The notes: generated from the letters alone by a model not told the origin. A stretch of DNA of 64,000 nucleotides from Chryseobacterium sp. 7 (GCF_003663845.1 NZ_RCCA01000001.1:186001-250000), one strand, 5' to 3'. Shown: positions 9,880 through 19,169, counted from the first letter of the stretch. Numbers and translations are program-made.

Positions 9880-10611
9880 ATGACCCCATTTATTGCAGAA
9901 GTTATCGGGACGATGCTTCTTATATTGTTAGGCAACGGTGTTGTAGCCAATGTTGTCTTAAAAGATACGAAAGGAAATAATTCCGGATGGATCGTTATTA
10001 CTACCGCATGGGCACTCGCCGTATTTGTAGGAGTAACCGTTGCCGGCCCAATAAGTGGGGCTCACCTGAACCCGGCTGTAACCATTGGTCTTGCCGCTGC
10101 AGGAAAATTTTCCTGGGATCTGGTTCCTTCTTATATTGCAGCTCAAATGATTGGAGGAATGCTGGGTGCTTTTCTGGTATGGCTTTTCAATAAAGATCAT
10201 TTTGCGATTACGGAAGATGAAGGCGCTAAACTGGCTTGTTTCAGTACAAGCCCTGCCATCAGAAAAACATCTTCTAATCTGATCAGTGAGATCATTGGAA
10301 CCTTCGTTCTGGTATTTGTTATTTTTCATTTTTCTGATCCGAGTATTTCTCTACAGGCAGATCCAACAGCCAAAGTGGGATTGGGTACTGTAGGTGCTAT
10401 CCCCGTTACCTTTCTTGTTTGGGTAATAGGTTTATCGCTTGGAGGTACTACAGGATATGCCATTAACCCTGCGAGAGACCTTGCCCCAAGAATCATGCAC
10501 GCTATCTTACCTGTAAAAGGAAACAGCGATTGGTCATATGCCTGGATTCCCGTGGTAGGTCCTATTACAGGAGCTGTTATTGCAGCAGTTTTATATGGAT
10601 TTTTAAAATAA
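9880..10611 (+). CDS. glpF: Glycerol facilitator (aquaglyceroporin)
   Basis: 243 residues with six predicted membrane helices and two half-helix NPA motifs: N-P-A at residues 64-66 and N-P-A-R-D at 196-200. The Asp right after N-P-A-R is the residue that separates glycerol facilitators from water-specific aquaporins, so glycerol is the likely permeant. It lies in the operon after glpK and before an outer-membrane protein gene (6-base gap). Together these genes would move glycerol across both membranes and phosphorylate it. Confidence 0.95.
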   Translation: MTPFIAEVIGTMLLILLGNGVVANVVLKDTKGNNSGWIVITTAWALAVFVGVTVAGPISGAHLNPAVTIGLAAAGKFSWDLVPSYIAAQMIGGMLGAFLVWLFNKDHFAITEDEGAKLACFSTSPAIRKTSSNLISEIIGTFVLVFVIFHFSDPSISLQADPTAKVGLGTVGAIPVTFLVWVIGLSLGGTTGYAINPARDLAPRIMHAILPVKGNSDWSYAWIPVVGPITGAVIAAVLYGFLK

Positions 10612-10617
10612 AAACAG

Positions 10618-11430
10618 ATGATGAAAAAAGTCTTAAAAGGAATCTTCCTTCTTGCGATAGGAACAGGAAGATTATTTTCACAGGAAAGCAGCGAAACCAA
10701 GGAAACCAAAGAAGGAAGACTTGATTTTACAGCCAACATTCAGAACAACCACTTATGGAGAGGGCTTATTATTACAGACAAACCTGTTGTAATGGGAAAT
10801 CTTTCTTATGCCTTGGATGCGGAAAAGAAATGGAAGGTAGGAATTTGGGGTGCGTCTGCATTAGCGGATGATAAGGACAATACTCATTATAAGGAAATCA
10901 ACTATTATGTTCAGTATTCTGACGGACGTTTTTATATTGGATTATGGGATCTTTATAATTCCCGAAACATCAATACTGCAGTAGCTGCCGACGATATTTT
11001 CAGCTATTCACAGAGAAGAACAGCTCATATTATTGATTTAAGAACGAACTATACTTTCGGACCTTCATTCCCTATCAATATTGAAGCTGACATTATGTTG
11101 TACGGTGGAGCCAATGCGGGAGAAGTTATTCTGGAAACTGACGGAAGCTACAAAAAGAAAAGATACTCCACCTATGTACAGGCAAGCTATCCTGTCATTA
11201 AAGGAGAGAAAGTAAATTTGGATGCATTTGTAGGAGCCGGATTTGCCCTCAACGATAAAACATTTTTATATGGCAATGGCAAAAACAGCTTTGATATCGT
11301 AAATGTAGGAGTAAAAGCAGGAAAAGTAGTGAAGATTACTGATCATTACAATCTTCCTGTATCTATGATGGCTATGTGGAATCCATCTAATAAATATGCA
11401 AGAATTCAGCTTGCGGCAACTGTTTTTTAA
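10618..11430 (+). CDS. Predicted outer-membrane beta-barrel protein of the glycerol operon
   Basis: 270 residues. It has a Sec signal peptide ending near L-F-S-Q, then alternating hydrophobic/polar strands rich in aromatic residues, and a terminal Phe, which is typical of outer-membrane barrels. The early N-H-L-W-R-G segment resembles putative porins of the TorF type. Position at the end of glpD-glpK-glpF with a 6-base gap suggests a channel for glycerol or a glycerol-containing compound at the outer membrane. That role is an inference. Start could be 10618 or the adjacent ATG at 10621. Confidence 0.8.
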   Translation: MMKKVLKGIFLLAIGTGRLFSQESSETKETKEGRLDFTANIQNNHLWRGLIITDKPVVMGNLSYALDAEKKWKVGIWGASALADDKDNTHYKEINYYVQYSDGRFYIGLWDLYNSRNINTAVAADDIFSYSQRRTAHIIDLRTNYTFGPSFPINIEADIMLYGGANAGEVILETDGSYKKKRYSTYVQASYPVIKGEKVNLDAFVGAGFALNDKTFLYGNGKNSFDIVNVGVKAGKVVKITDHYNLPVSMMAMWNPSNKYARIQLAATVF

Positions 11431-11457
11431 TTTGACTTTAACTTAATTATAGAAAAG

Positions 11458-11487
11458 CCACTTCTCTCAGGAGTGGTTTTGTTTTTT
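11458..11487 (+). terminator. Terminator of the glp operon
   Basis: CCACTTCT, a 3-base loop, then AGGAGTGG, followed by a T-rich run (TTTTGTTTTTT). It lies 28 bases after the barrel gene. Confidence 0.8.
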
Positions 11488-11543
11488 CAAACAACAACCT
11501 GCCAACGGAAAAGATCATCTGTTATAATCTATAATAACCGGGT

Positions 11544-11582
11544 TTTTACGGAGAGTGCTTTGCTTAAATATATTTACTTTTG
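11544..11582 (+). promoter_or_regulatory. Unusual promoter module, copy 1
   Basis: TTTTACGG (11544-11551), 9 bases, TGCTTAAATAT (11561-11571) and a -7 box TACTTTTG (11575-11582). The same elements in the same spacing occur at 12088-12126. The canonical -33 TTTG is absent at the right distance, and TTTTACGG occupies a slightly more distal position. The box overlaps a TTG that would otherwise look like a start codon for the next gene. Confidence 0.55.
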
Positions 11583-11594
11583 AAAAAAATATGT

Positions 11595-12017
11595 ATGAAA
11601 AAGATTTTCAGTATAATGATTCTGTGTATCAGTATTTTCACTTTAGCTCAGCAGGTAAAAGTTCCTTTTACCGGACACAGAAGCTTTGATATCATGAAAG
11701 GATACAGCGGCACCGGTACACCTCATTATTATGTGGATATCAAAAAGAGCGGTGATGTTCATTTTGGATACGTTCAGGTAAATCAGGCTAATGGAGAAGA
11801 AACAACAGAAGAAATAAATGCTGGAAAATATGCTCCCAATAAAGTAATGAAAGTAGTTTTCAAAAAATATGAGGAGAATTTTCTTGTGAAATTTGACAAA
11901 GATAAAATTTACCTTACGGACGAAAGAGGAAATATTCTACATCTTGAGGACTGCTGCTCAGCCCGCGAAAGCGCAGATAAAGAAACCTGTAAGTGTGAAA
12001 GTGAACTTTACAAGTAG
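11595..12017 (+). CDS. Small secreted protein of unknown function
   Basis: 140 residues from the ATG at 11595. A signal peptide (K-K-I-F-S-I-M-I-L-C-I-S-I-F-T-L-A) is cut near A-Q-Q. The mature part is about 120 residues, with beta-rich character and a Cys cluster at the end (D-C-C-S-A and C-K-C). I do not recognise a family. A TTG at 11580 opens the frame further, but it lies within the -7 box, so I reject it as the start. The gene is monocistronic, with a terminator on each side, and shares its promoter type with the next gene. Confidence 0.75.
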   Translation: MKKIFSIMILCISIFTLAQQVKVPFTGHRSFDIMKGYSGTGTPHYYVDIKKSGDVHFGYVQVNQANGEETTEEINAGKYAPNKVMKVVFKKYEENFLVKFDKDKIYLTDERGNILHLEDCCSARESADKETCKCESELYK

Positions 12018-12041
12018 TTAAAATTGTATATATAGAGAGAG

Positions 12042-12064
12042 CCACTCCATCTGGGGTGGTTTTC
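12042..12064 (+). terminator. Terminator after the small secreted protein gene
   Basis: CCACTCC, loop ATCT, GGGGTGG, then TTTTC. It is similar in sequence to the hairpin at 11458, so the whole terminator-promoter block recurs on both sides of this gene. Confidence 0.75.
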
Positions 12065-12087
12065 TTGTTGTATGCCAATCACCGTGA

Positions 12088-12126
12088 TTTTACGGTTTAT
12101 ATTCTGCTTAAATATCTTTATTTTTG
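12088..12126 (+). promoter_or_regulatory. Unusual promoter module, copy 2
   Basis: TTTTACGG (12088-12095), 9 bases, TGCTTAAATAT (12105-12115), then TATTTTTG (12119-12126). Spacing is identical to the copy at 11544-11582. Confidence 0.55.
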
Positions 12127-12143
12127 ATGAGTGATTTACACCA

Positions 12144-13130
12144 ATGAAAAATTTTAAAATCCTGTTTATATGCCTCCTTTTTCTTATTGTGTCATGCAAG
12201 AAGAATGAGAATCACCCTTATACTTTCTATTACTGGAAAACTAAACTGAAGGTTGATAATGAAGAAAAGAAAGCCCTGGACAAAGCAACAACCCCTTATT
12301 TATATACCCGATTTTTTGATGTAGATAAAGTGAACGGAAAATTTCAGCCGGTGGCAGTCATTACCAAAGACCAGAGTTTTCAAACTAACAAACAGATTGT
12401 CCCTACGGTTTTCATTACCAATCAGACCCTGCTGGGTATTTCTGCAGATGAGATCAAATTTTTGGCGGAAAGCATCCACCATTTAATTCAAAAGAAAGCG
12501 AAAGAATACCATCTGAAAACCAATAATGAAATTCAAATCGACTGCGACTGGACTGCCGGCACAAGAAATGATTATTTCAAATTTCTGAAAGAACTCAAAA
12601 GAGTTTCCGGAAAAGAAATTACCTGCACGCTTCGTCTTCATCAGGTAAAAGATAAAAAGCAGACCGGAATTCCTCCTGTGGAAAAAGTATACCTCATGTG
12701 CTACTCTACTTCATCACCTCTGGAAAAATCTGACAAGAATTCTATTCTGGATGTGAATATTCTGAAAAGCTATCTTTCAAAAATGGAAGATTACCCTATC
12801 AAAAAAATTGAAGTAGCACTTCCTATTTATTCTTGGGGAATTGTTACCAACCATCTGGATAAACACAAACTGATTAATGCTCTATCCAAAAGAGATCTTG
12901 AAAATCCAAATTTTAAAAAGATTTCCGATCATGAAATTGAAGTTTTGAAAGACGGATTCTACTTTGGAAGTTATTTAAACAAAGGCTTTACAGTAAAGGT
13001 AGAGGAAATTTCTGAAGAACAGCTTGAAGATGTTATTCAGTTTTTACAGAAAAAAATCCCGCATTTTACTATTATTTATTATCAATTAGATAGTAAATTT
13101 GTGATAGATCGGAATTTTAAATCTCTCTGA
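12144..13130 (+). CDS. Lipoprotein of unknown function
   Basis: 328 residues. The signal peptide ends in the lipobox L-I-V-S-C (Cys about residue 18) and is followed by K-K-N-E-N, so the protein should be a lipid-anchored envelope protein. The central segment I-Q-I-D-C-D-W-T, then Y-F-K-F-L-K-E-L-K, has the look of a beta/alpha-barrel strand and helix, as seen in glycoside-hydrolase-like folds. No catalytic pair can be assigned. It lies 71 bases before a large TPR-like secreted protein on the same strand and may work with it. Confidence 0.75.
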   Translation: MKNFKILFICLLFLIVSCKKNENHPYTFYYWKTKLKVDNEEKKALDKATTPYLYTRFFDVDKVNGKFQPVAVITKDQSFQTNKQIVPTVFITNQTLLGISADEIKFLAESIHHLIQKKAKEYHLKTNNEIQIDCDWTAGTRNDYFKFLKELKRVSGKEITCTLRLHQVKDKKQTGIPPVEKVYLMCYSTSSPLEKSDKNSILDVNILKSYLSKMEDYPIKKIEVALPIYSWGIVTNHLDKHKLINALSKRDLENPNFKKISDHEIEVLKDGFYFGSYLNKGFTVKVEEISEEQLEDVIQFLQKKIPHFTIIYYQLDSKFVIDRNFKSL

Positions 13131-13201
13131 GATTGAGACACACCAATAGTCAAGACCAAACCATAAATTATTAAGAAACTAAAAAACACACTACACACCC
13201 T

Positions 13202-15922
13202 ATGAAAAAGTACATTCTTTCACTTGCGGTTGTATCACTTTTCTATACAAAATCTGATGCGTGCGCGTGGTCAGATCCTGATTATGATTACTTCAACCTT
13301 TTTACACAAACTATCATTAAGGACAAGGCTTATCTTCCTTTTCTGCACAATTATTCAAGCAGATTTTATGGAGGATACAACCCATCATTGATTCCTGATG
13401 ACAATATTGAAACCTGGAAAAAGTTCTTCAACAATCAGCTTAGCTATTCTGAAACCCAGAATCTGGTGTATAAGATCAGTATGAACGATCTGAATGCTTT
13501 AAAGAACGGAAATCCCACCAATCCTCTTTTACAAAAATTAGGTACCGGATTTTACCAAAAGTATAAGGAAGGCATTGATTATTTGATTGAAGCCAAATAT
13601 CTTGAACCCTTTATGAGCATCAATTATGTAGAAAGTGAAAACTCATTTTATTATGACAGAGATGCCAACAGAAAAAACGCCACAGCTATTGATTATAATA
13701 AAACCATTGCAGCTTTAACTTCTTTATACAACGCTGCAAGAAATCCTGAAATCAAACAACGTTACGGCTACCAGTTGGTACGTCTGAATCATTATACAAG
13801 AAACTATGATTCTGCTGTGCAGGCCTTCAAAACTCATGTGGCTCCTATAAAACTAAAAGGATCGGTTTACTTTATGTCCCTGGATCAGCTGGCAGGAGCA
13901 CAGAGAGGATTAGAAATGAACAGTGATGCCAACTGGAATTTTTTCCAGGTATTCATGAACAGTAAAGACCGTAAGGAATCGGCATTTGTTTCTATGAAGC
14001 TCTCTGATACGGCTTCTTTCAGTAATATCCTGAAAAGAGCCAATACGAATGATGAAAAAAACATGGCTTATTTCCTTTTAGGATACGAAGACTTCAACAA
14101 TCCTATTCCGATGATGGAAAAGATGTATGAAATTAATCCTGATTCCGAGATTTTGAAAGTAATGGCTGCCAGAAGTATTAATGAACTGGAAAGAAGCTAT
14201 CTTCCTACTTATTATTATACTTCCGATGCTCAAAAGACATCAGCAAAGGAAAATTCAACGGATAATACTTCAAAGGATAAATCAGCAGATCAGACAAAAC
14301 CGGAAGTAAGAGAAGAAAAGCTTTCTTTCTGGCAGAAAATTGTAAGGTTCTTCAAAAATCTTTTTGGAGGTTCCAAGTCTGATAAAACTAGTGATAATGC
14401 CAAAGCTGACCAAAGTGATGACGAGTTGTTCAGCAATCCGGACAGAATCCCATTCTATAATAGAACGGCATATTATTACGATGAAAAAACTCAGGATTTC
14501 CTTGACAGCCTTGAGAAATTTACCGATAAAACCAAAGAAAAATCTAAAGATGAATACTGGCAGATTGCTGATGCGTATCTTAAGTTTTTAAAGAAAGACT
14601 ATAAAACAAGCTCAGAAATTCTGAACGATATCAAAACGACCAATCCTGAATATCTGGAAGAGATCAAAAGAATGAAAGTTCTTAATGATATTGTTTCTCA
14701 GCCTAAAATTGATGCGGAATATGAAGATCACCTGATGAAAGATTATGCAGAGTATTTTGTTGAGAAAAAAGTAGTGAAAGATACGGCAACAACAGATAAT
14801 TTCGATTATTATGGGGAAGTTCCGTCTACCGCGGATTTCCTTAAAGATGTGATTGCTAACCGTTATTTCCTTCAGGGAGAGGACGGAAAATCTTTCCTTA
14901 TGAATAACAAACTTTCGGATCTCCAATATAACCCGAATTCAAGTTTGGTAAAAAGTGTGGAAGAGTTTTACAGAAAACCTAACAAAACGCAGTTTGAACA
15001 GCAAATCATTGCAAAAAACATGGATAGTGTAGGAAATGTAGATGCATTCTTCAGCACCATTTACGGAGACAGAGCGATGAGACTTGCCGACTTTGAAAAA
15101 GCAAAAGCGTATTACGAAAAAGCAAAAAGCTTTGCCGGTATTCCAAGACAAAATTATGACTGGAATGAAAAAAGCGGTCAAACCATCACCCCAAAACAAT
15201 ATACTCCTGCCGAATACAACGGATTTAAAAATATTTCAAATCTTGTATTCGGGCATAATGTGTGGGAAAGCTTCGGAAGTGCTGATACCGAAAGTATGAA
15301 AGCAGAAAACTATACTGATTTCCCTTTCATCAAAACAAGCATGGATAAACTTGAACTGGCAGATGCACTGATTCAACTGAAAAAGATTGGAAACGGAACA
15401 GGTGAAAAAGCTGCAAAAGCCAATCAGCTTGTAGGAAACTTACTGTACAATACTTCTATTTTAGGATATTACCGTGAATTGTTTGTCATGGATATTGACA
15501 ACAGCAACGGAGGAAAATACGACTTCTGGAATACAGACAGAAAGAATCCTTACAAGTATTATTATAAAAACTTCCTGGACACGTCTTATATTGAGCCTGA
15601 TAATTTTGATCTGAGCATCAATTACTATCAAAAGGCACTTAAACTTTCCAACAACAAGGAAGAAAAAGCAAGAATCTTATTCCAGATGGCTAGTGCCGAA
15701 CAGGGTAAATATTACCAGTATGAAGCTAAAGCTCCAAAAGATTTTGATTATTCTGATCCAAAATGGTCAGAGAAAGAAGATGCCCGTCAAAAAGAAATGG
15801 ATAATCTTAAAAATCAAAAATACAGAACCTATTTTGCTCAGTTGAAAGCTCAGTATTCTGATACTGAAACAACGAAGAACCTGATGGGAAGCTGTAGTTA
15901 TTTCAGCTATTTTATGAGATAA
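13202..15922 (+). CDS. Large secreted TPR-like protein of unknown function
   Basis: 906 residues. It has a Sec signal peptide (cut near S-D-A), then a mostly helical protein with repeated A/Y-x-x-A-x-x-Y patterns such as D-F-E-K-A-K-A-Y-Y-E-K-A and N-Y-Y-Q-K-A-L-K-L, which look like tetratricopeptide repeats. Around residues 345-410 a Ser/Asp/Lys-rich linker encloses a short amphipathic stretch, F-W-Q-K-I-V-R-F-F-K-N-L-F. It probably resides in the periplasm or at the outer membrane and mediates protein contacts. It is flanked by the lipoprotein gene upstream and a bidirectional terminator downstream. Confidence 0.8.
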   Translation: MKKYILSLAVVSLFYTKSDACAWSDPDYDYFNLFTQTIIKDKAYLPFLHNYSSRFYGGYNPSLIPDDNIETWKKFFNNQLSYSETQNLVYKISMNDLNALKNGNPTNPLLQKLGTGFYQKYKEGIDYLIEAKYLEPFMSINYVESENSFYYDRDANRKNATAIDYNKTIAALTSLYNAARNPEIKQRYGYQLVRLNHYTRNYDSAVQAFKTHVAPIKLKGSVYFMSLDQLAGAQRGLEMNSDANWNFFQVFMNSKDRKESAFVSMKLSDTASFSNILKRANTNDEKNMAYFLLGYEDFNNPIPMMEKMYEINPDSEILKVMAARSINELERSYLPTYYYTSDAQKTSAKENSTDNTSKDKSADQTKPEVREEKLSFWQKIVRFFKNLFGGSKSDKTSDNAKADQSDDELFSNPDRIPFYNRTAYYYDEKTQDFLDSLEKFTDKTKEKSKDEYWQIADAYLKFLKKDYKTSSEILNDIKTTNPEYLEEIKRMKVLNDIVSQPKIDAEYEDHLMKDYAEYFVEKKVVKDTATTDNFDYYGEVPSTADFLKDVIANRYFLQGEDGKSFLMNNKLSDLQYNPNSSLVKSVEEFYRKPNKTQFEQQIIAKNMDSVGNVDAFFSTIYGDRAMRLADFEKAKAYYEKAKSFAGIPRQNYDWNEKSGQTITPKQYTPAEYNGFKNISNLVFGHNVWESFGSADTESMKAENYTDFPFIKTSMDKLELADALIQLKKIGNGTGEKAAKANQLVGNLLYNTSILGYYRELFVMDIDNSNGGKYDFWNTDRKNPYKYYYKNFLDTSYIEPDNFDLSINYYQKALKLSNNKEEKARILFQMASAEQGKYYQYEAKAPKDFDYSDPKWSEKEDARQKEMDNLKNQKYRTYFAQLKAQYSDTETTKNLMGSCSYFSYFMR

Positions 15923-15940
15923 CAGTTTTAAACTCAATAA

Positions 15941-15967
15941 AAAAAGGAATCATTTAGATTCCTTTTT
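15941..15967. terminator. Bidirectional terminator
   Basis: AAAAAGGAATC, 5-base loop, GATTCCTTTTT. It serves the plus-strand TPR gene and also overlaps the end of the convergent permease-like gene (stop at 15950). Confidence 0.8.
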
Positions 15968-16450
15968 TTGCTCCTGCTTCTGCATCCATTCTTCATGTTT
16001 TCTTTTAAAGAACTCATATTTATAATCCTGATTTCTCTGGGCAGCGTCAATGGAATGGGAAGTATGAATATCCGCATCTTTTTTAGCAAGTTCACCCAGT
16101 TTCTCATAATAGATGTGAAGCTGATCCAATTCTGCTTCTGTAAGATCTTCAATATCTACAATTCGGTTGCTTGCTTTTTCATGGGCAGCAATAAGTTCAT
16201 TCAATTTGATTTGTATTGCTTTTGAGTCTTTATTCTGGGCTTTTTGAATCAAAAATACCATCAAAAAGGTAATGATTGTCGTTCCGGTATTAATTACCAA
16301 CTGCCAGGTTTCAGAGTAGTCAAAGAAAGGACCGGAAACTGCCCATACCAAAACGATAAGAAAAGCCCCAACAAAAGCATAGGCACTTCCTGTAAATTTT
16401 ACAGCCCAGTTTGAAAATTTCTCAAAAAAACTATTCCCTTTATGGCTCAT
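15950..16450 (-). CDS. Low-affinity iron permease family protein
   Basis: 166 residues. Two membrane helices (about residues 20-40 and 50-67) are separated by a short loop, then comes the family stretch W-Q-L-V-I-N-T-G-T-T-I-I-T-F-L-M-V-F-L-I-Q, followed by I-Q-I-K-L-N-E-L-I-A and a charged cytoplasmic tail. This matches small bacterial homologues of the Fet4-type iron permease family. Transport has rarely been shown for the bacterial members, so iron as substrate is only a family-based guess. The TonB receptor gene downstream on the same strand may be functionally related. Confidence 0.85.
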   Translation of the reverse strand: MSHKGNSFFEKFSNWAVKFTGSAYAFVGAFLIVLVWAVSGPFFDYSETWQLVINTGTTIITFLMVFLIQKAQNKDSKAIQIKLNELIAAHEKASNRIVDIEDLTEAELDQLHIYYEKLGELAKKDADIHTSHSIDAAQRNQDYKYEFFKRKHEEWMQKQEQKKESK

Positions 16451-16518
16451 GATCTTTATTTTTAGAATAATAAATGTATAAAATTAACAGGAATCAGACA
16501 TAATAAATACTGATTAAA

Positions 16519-16556
16519 AAAAACATTAAAACAGAAATTCTGTCTTAATGTTTTTT
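16519..16556 (-). terminator. Terminator after the receptor/lipoprotein pair
   Basis: On the minus strand AAAACATTAA pairs with TTAATGTTTT around an inner ACAG/CTGT stem, and the hairpin ends in a T run. It lies 33 bases after the small lipoprotein stop. Confidence 0.7.
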
Positions 16557-16588
16557 AATTAAAATTGATATGAATGTTTGAAATTATC

Positions 16589-16876
16589 TTATTTGATTTT
16601 TTCTGAGAACCGATATTCCAGGTTTTGTCTTTCTTCTGCTAAGATACTCTTTCCGATTTGAGCAGGTGAAAAGGTTTTTGTATAAAAAGGATTATTCCAA
16701 TGATCCTTCCATGGAGAAATGTTACCCCAAGAGTATATGCTTTTAGGATCAGTGTAATGTCTTTCAATATTTTCTCTGGCTGTTTTCAGTTCTTCTTCGG
16801 ACAAATGTTCTTCGGAGCATGAAGCTAAACCAGCTATGCCAATCAATGATAAAAATACTGTTTTGGTAATTTTCAT
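16589..16876 (-). CDS. Small lipoprotein downstream of the TonB-dependent receptor
   Basis: 95 residues. The signal peptide ends in L-A-S-C (Cys near residue 20), followed by S-E-E-H-L-S-E-E-E-L. The mature part is Trp/Tyr/Pro-rich (S-P-W-K-D-H-W-N-N-P-F-Y). I do not recognise a family. It starts 15 bases after the stop of the receptor gene and is the second gene of a two-gene unit, so a role linked to the receptor is likely. Confidence 0.75.
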   Translation of the reverse strand: MKITKTVFLSLIGIAGLASCSEEHLSEEELKTARENIERHYTDPKSIYSWGNISPWKDHWNNPFYTKTFSPAQIGKSILAEERQNLEYRFSEKIK

Positions 16877-16891
16877 AATATTTTTTTCAAG

Positions 16892-19147
16892 TTAGAATTT
16901 ATAGTTTACCTGCACAGCAAAGTTTCTTGGCTGAATCTGATCGATATATCCTCCTCTGAAATAAGAGCTGTACCCTACGCTGTCAAAAATATTATTAAAG
17001 AATACTCTTATTCCCATTCCGTTTTTCATAGCATACCCTACCTGAGCATCTACCGTAGTGTACTCCGGCATATCGAAAGGTTTATCTCCCGGTTTCACAC
17101 TGTTCAGGTGGCCTGCTGTAAATGTTTTCTGAGTCCATTCATCAACCGGTCTTTTTCCTACATAGTAAATTCCTGCACCTACATCAAGTCCTGATAAAGT
17201 TCCTTTGTTGAATTTATAATTCAACCATCCGTTTGCAGTGTGCTTAGGAGCATTCATTGGTGCAGATCCATTGATGTAAGCCGGGCTGTCCTGATATTGT
17301 GCATCCAGATAAGCCCATCCAGACATCACCTGAAGGTTGGGAAGAATTCTTCCGATTAATTCTACTTCTACTCCTTTTCTTCTAAGATTTCCTGCAAGAC
17401 CATACATGGTTTGTTTGTCAATTACTACAGGGTTGTAATTTTCATCAAGGATGGTGAAAGAAAGGTGACCCGTTTTAATGTCAAATACTGTTACATTAAA
17501 TCTAAGACGCTCATTGAACCAGTCTGATTTAACACCTGCTTCCCACTGCTTAGTCATTGATGGGCCTACTCTTCCTCCATCTAAAAGGAAGTTATTGGAA
17601 GATCTTAAAGAGGTTGTTGTGGTGTATGATCCGAATACGTTCACATTTGGAAGCGGAGAAACAATTAATCCGAAATTAGGATTCCATGTATCTACAGACT
17701 CGTTAGCAGAACCATTCAATCTGCTGTAACGGACTCCTAAATGTGCTTTCACATATTTCCCGATCGTCATTACATCCTGAGCCATAGCCCCGATACTTGG
17801 TGTCAGTACTGGGTTTGACCTTCCAAGGCTTTTGTAAATAACATTTACAGGAAGCTGATTCGGAATACTTCCGTTTACTACATCAAAAATATCCAGTGGA
17901 TTGGCAGCATAAGTTGTACTTCCGATTTTTGTAGCACGAGCGGTAATTAAATTCCCAGGTGCAATTGAGTTTTTATAAGCTTCATAAGTTGTTGATGAAG
18001 TTTCTGTCTCTCTCCAGTCAAAACCAACCTGGAATGTATGATTAATAAATCCTGTTTTTATCTGTTCTCCGATGAAGTCTAACTGTAATACTTTATTGAT
18101 ATCTTCACCCTGCGATTTTCCTATGGTACGCTGTCTGATATTATAGTTCGTTTCACCTTCCGGTAATGATACAGATGAAGCTTCTGAATCAGTGTTGCTT
18201 ACAGAATTAACGAAAGCTGCTCTTACTTTTAATTTATCGGTAAGGTTACGAACGATTGTCGTAGCGAAATTGAAAGTTTCTGTTTTTGAATAATCAGATG
18301 CATATCCTAAAAACTTCCCTTTTGGCATATGATATAATGCTTCAACGGTTCCCGGAGCAAGGTTAATAGTTCCTCTGTCCGGTGTTCTTTTATCATGTAG
18401 ATAATCCATTTCCACATTGATTAATGTTTTATCATCCGGACGGAAAGCAATTGATGGATTTACATAAATTCTTTCTCCTTTAACATGGCTTCTGAATGAA
18501 TTATTATTCTGATACGCCCCATTGAATCTAACCGCTACTTTACCCTGAGAATCCAATACTCTCTGGAAGTCTACTGTAGGTCTGTAAAAATCCCAGCTTC
18601 CATAACGGAATCCTACATTAGTCTGATCAATAAACTGTGGCCTTTTCGTCACCACATTGATCACTCCTCCTGCAGATCCAAGACCATTTCCTATTCCCTG
18701 GCCAATGGCAGCAGATCCTTTGATCACCTGAATACTTTCTACTCCCTGCATATCTGTGATCATCCCTGCAGTACGGAAATCTGAATCCAGCTGAACGCCG
18801 TTTTTCAATACGGGGACTCCACGGTATCCTCTGATGGACATACTTTCGTTTCCTCCACCATAACTTGAAAATAAAGTTACTCCCGGAACATTTTTGGCAA
18901 CATCAGTGACTGTAAGCGCTCCTAATTCTTCAATTGCTTTATGGGAGATTACTGAAATACTCTGAATCTGGTCTCTGGTTTTCAAAGGCAATCTTGTAAT
19001 GGCATCAAGACCTTGCGGCTGCTTCTTTCTCTCACCAAACAGTTCTACTTCTTCAATTTTCTTGTGTTTTACTGAATCATTTACTTTCTGCGCATTGGCA
19101 AAAACCCCACCTAATAATAGCAGAGAAAAGGATACTACTTTATTCAT
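16892..19147 (-). CDS. TonB-dependent siderophore-type receptor
   Basis: 751 residues from the ATG at 19147. It has a signal peptide (V-S-F-S-L-L-L-L-G-G-V-F-A-N-A), then a TonB-box-like start, a plug domain (about residues 45-160, with S-I-R-G-Y-R-G and V-E-S-I-Q-V-I-K-G-S-A) and a 22-strand barrel ending in Phe. The plug and barrel resemble the FhuA/FecA-type siderophore receptors. It would import a ferric chelate or similar ligand across the outer membrane using TonB energy. An upstream in-frame ATG at 19258 would add 37 residues that run through the promoter, so I reject it. A small lipoprotein gene follows. Confidence 0.92.
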   Translation of the reverse strand: MNKVVSFSLLLLGGVFANAQKVNDSVKHKKIEEVELFGERKKQPQGLDAITRLPLKTRDQIQSISVISHKAIEELGALTVTDVAKNVPGVTLFSSYGGGNESMSIRGYRGVPVLKNGVQLDSDFRTAGMITDMQGVESIQVIKGSAAIGQGIGNGLGSAGGVINVVTKRPQFIDQTNVGFRYGSWDFYRPTVDFQRVLDSQGKVAVRFNGAYQNNNSFRSHVKGERIYVNPSIAFRPDDKTLINVEMDYLHDKRTPDRGTINLAPGTVEALYHMPKGKFLGYASDYSKTETFNFATTIVRNLTDKLKVRAAFVNSVSNTDSEASSVSLPEGETNYNIRQRTIGKSQGEDINKVLQLDFIGEQIKTGFINHTFQVGFDWRETETSSTTYEAYKNSIAPGNLITARATKIGSTTYAANPLDIFDVVNGSIPNQLPVNVIYKSLGRSNPVLTPSIGAMAQDVMTIGKYVKAHLGVRYSRLNGSANESVDTWNPNFGLIVSPLPNVNVFGSYTTTTSLRSSNNFLLDGGRVGPSMTKQWEAGVKSDWFNERLRFNVTVFDIKTGHLSFTILDENYNPVVIDKQTMYGLAGNLRRKGVEVELIGRILPNLQVMSGWAYLDAQYQDSPAYINGSAPMNAPKHTANGWLNYKFNKGTLSGLDVGAGIYYVGKRPVDEWTQKTFTAGHLNSVKPGDKPFDMPEYTTVDAQVGYAMKNGMGIRVFFNNIFDSVGYSSYFRGGYIDQIQPRNFAVQVNYKF

Positions 19148-19161
19148 CTGATAATTTTTTG

Positions 19162-19169
19162 CAAAATTA
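19162..19169 (-). promoter_or_regulatory. -7 box of the TonB-dependent receptor gene
   Basis: TAATTTTG on the minus strand, 14 bases before the receptor ATG at 19147. No TTTG is found at normal -33 spacing, which fits activator dependence. Confidence 0.6.

Noticed and set aside
9958..10329. Overlapping frames on both strands within glpF
   Set aside because: They are antisense or out-of-frame to a gene with both NPA motifs intact, so they are shadows.
11580..11594. TTG start for the small secreted protein
   Set aside because: The TTG forms the end of the -7 box TACTTTTG, so it would not be within the transcript. The ATG at 11595 begins a normal signal peptide.
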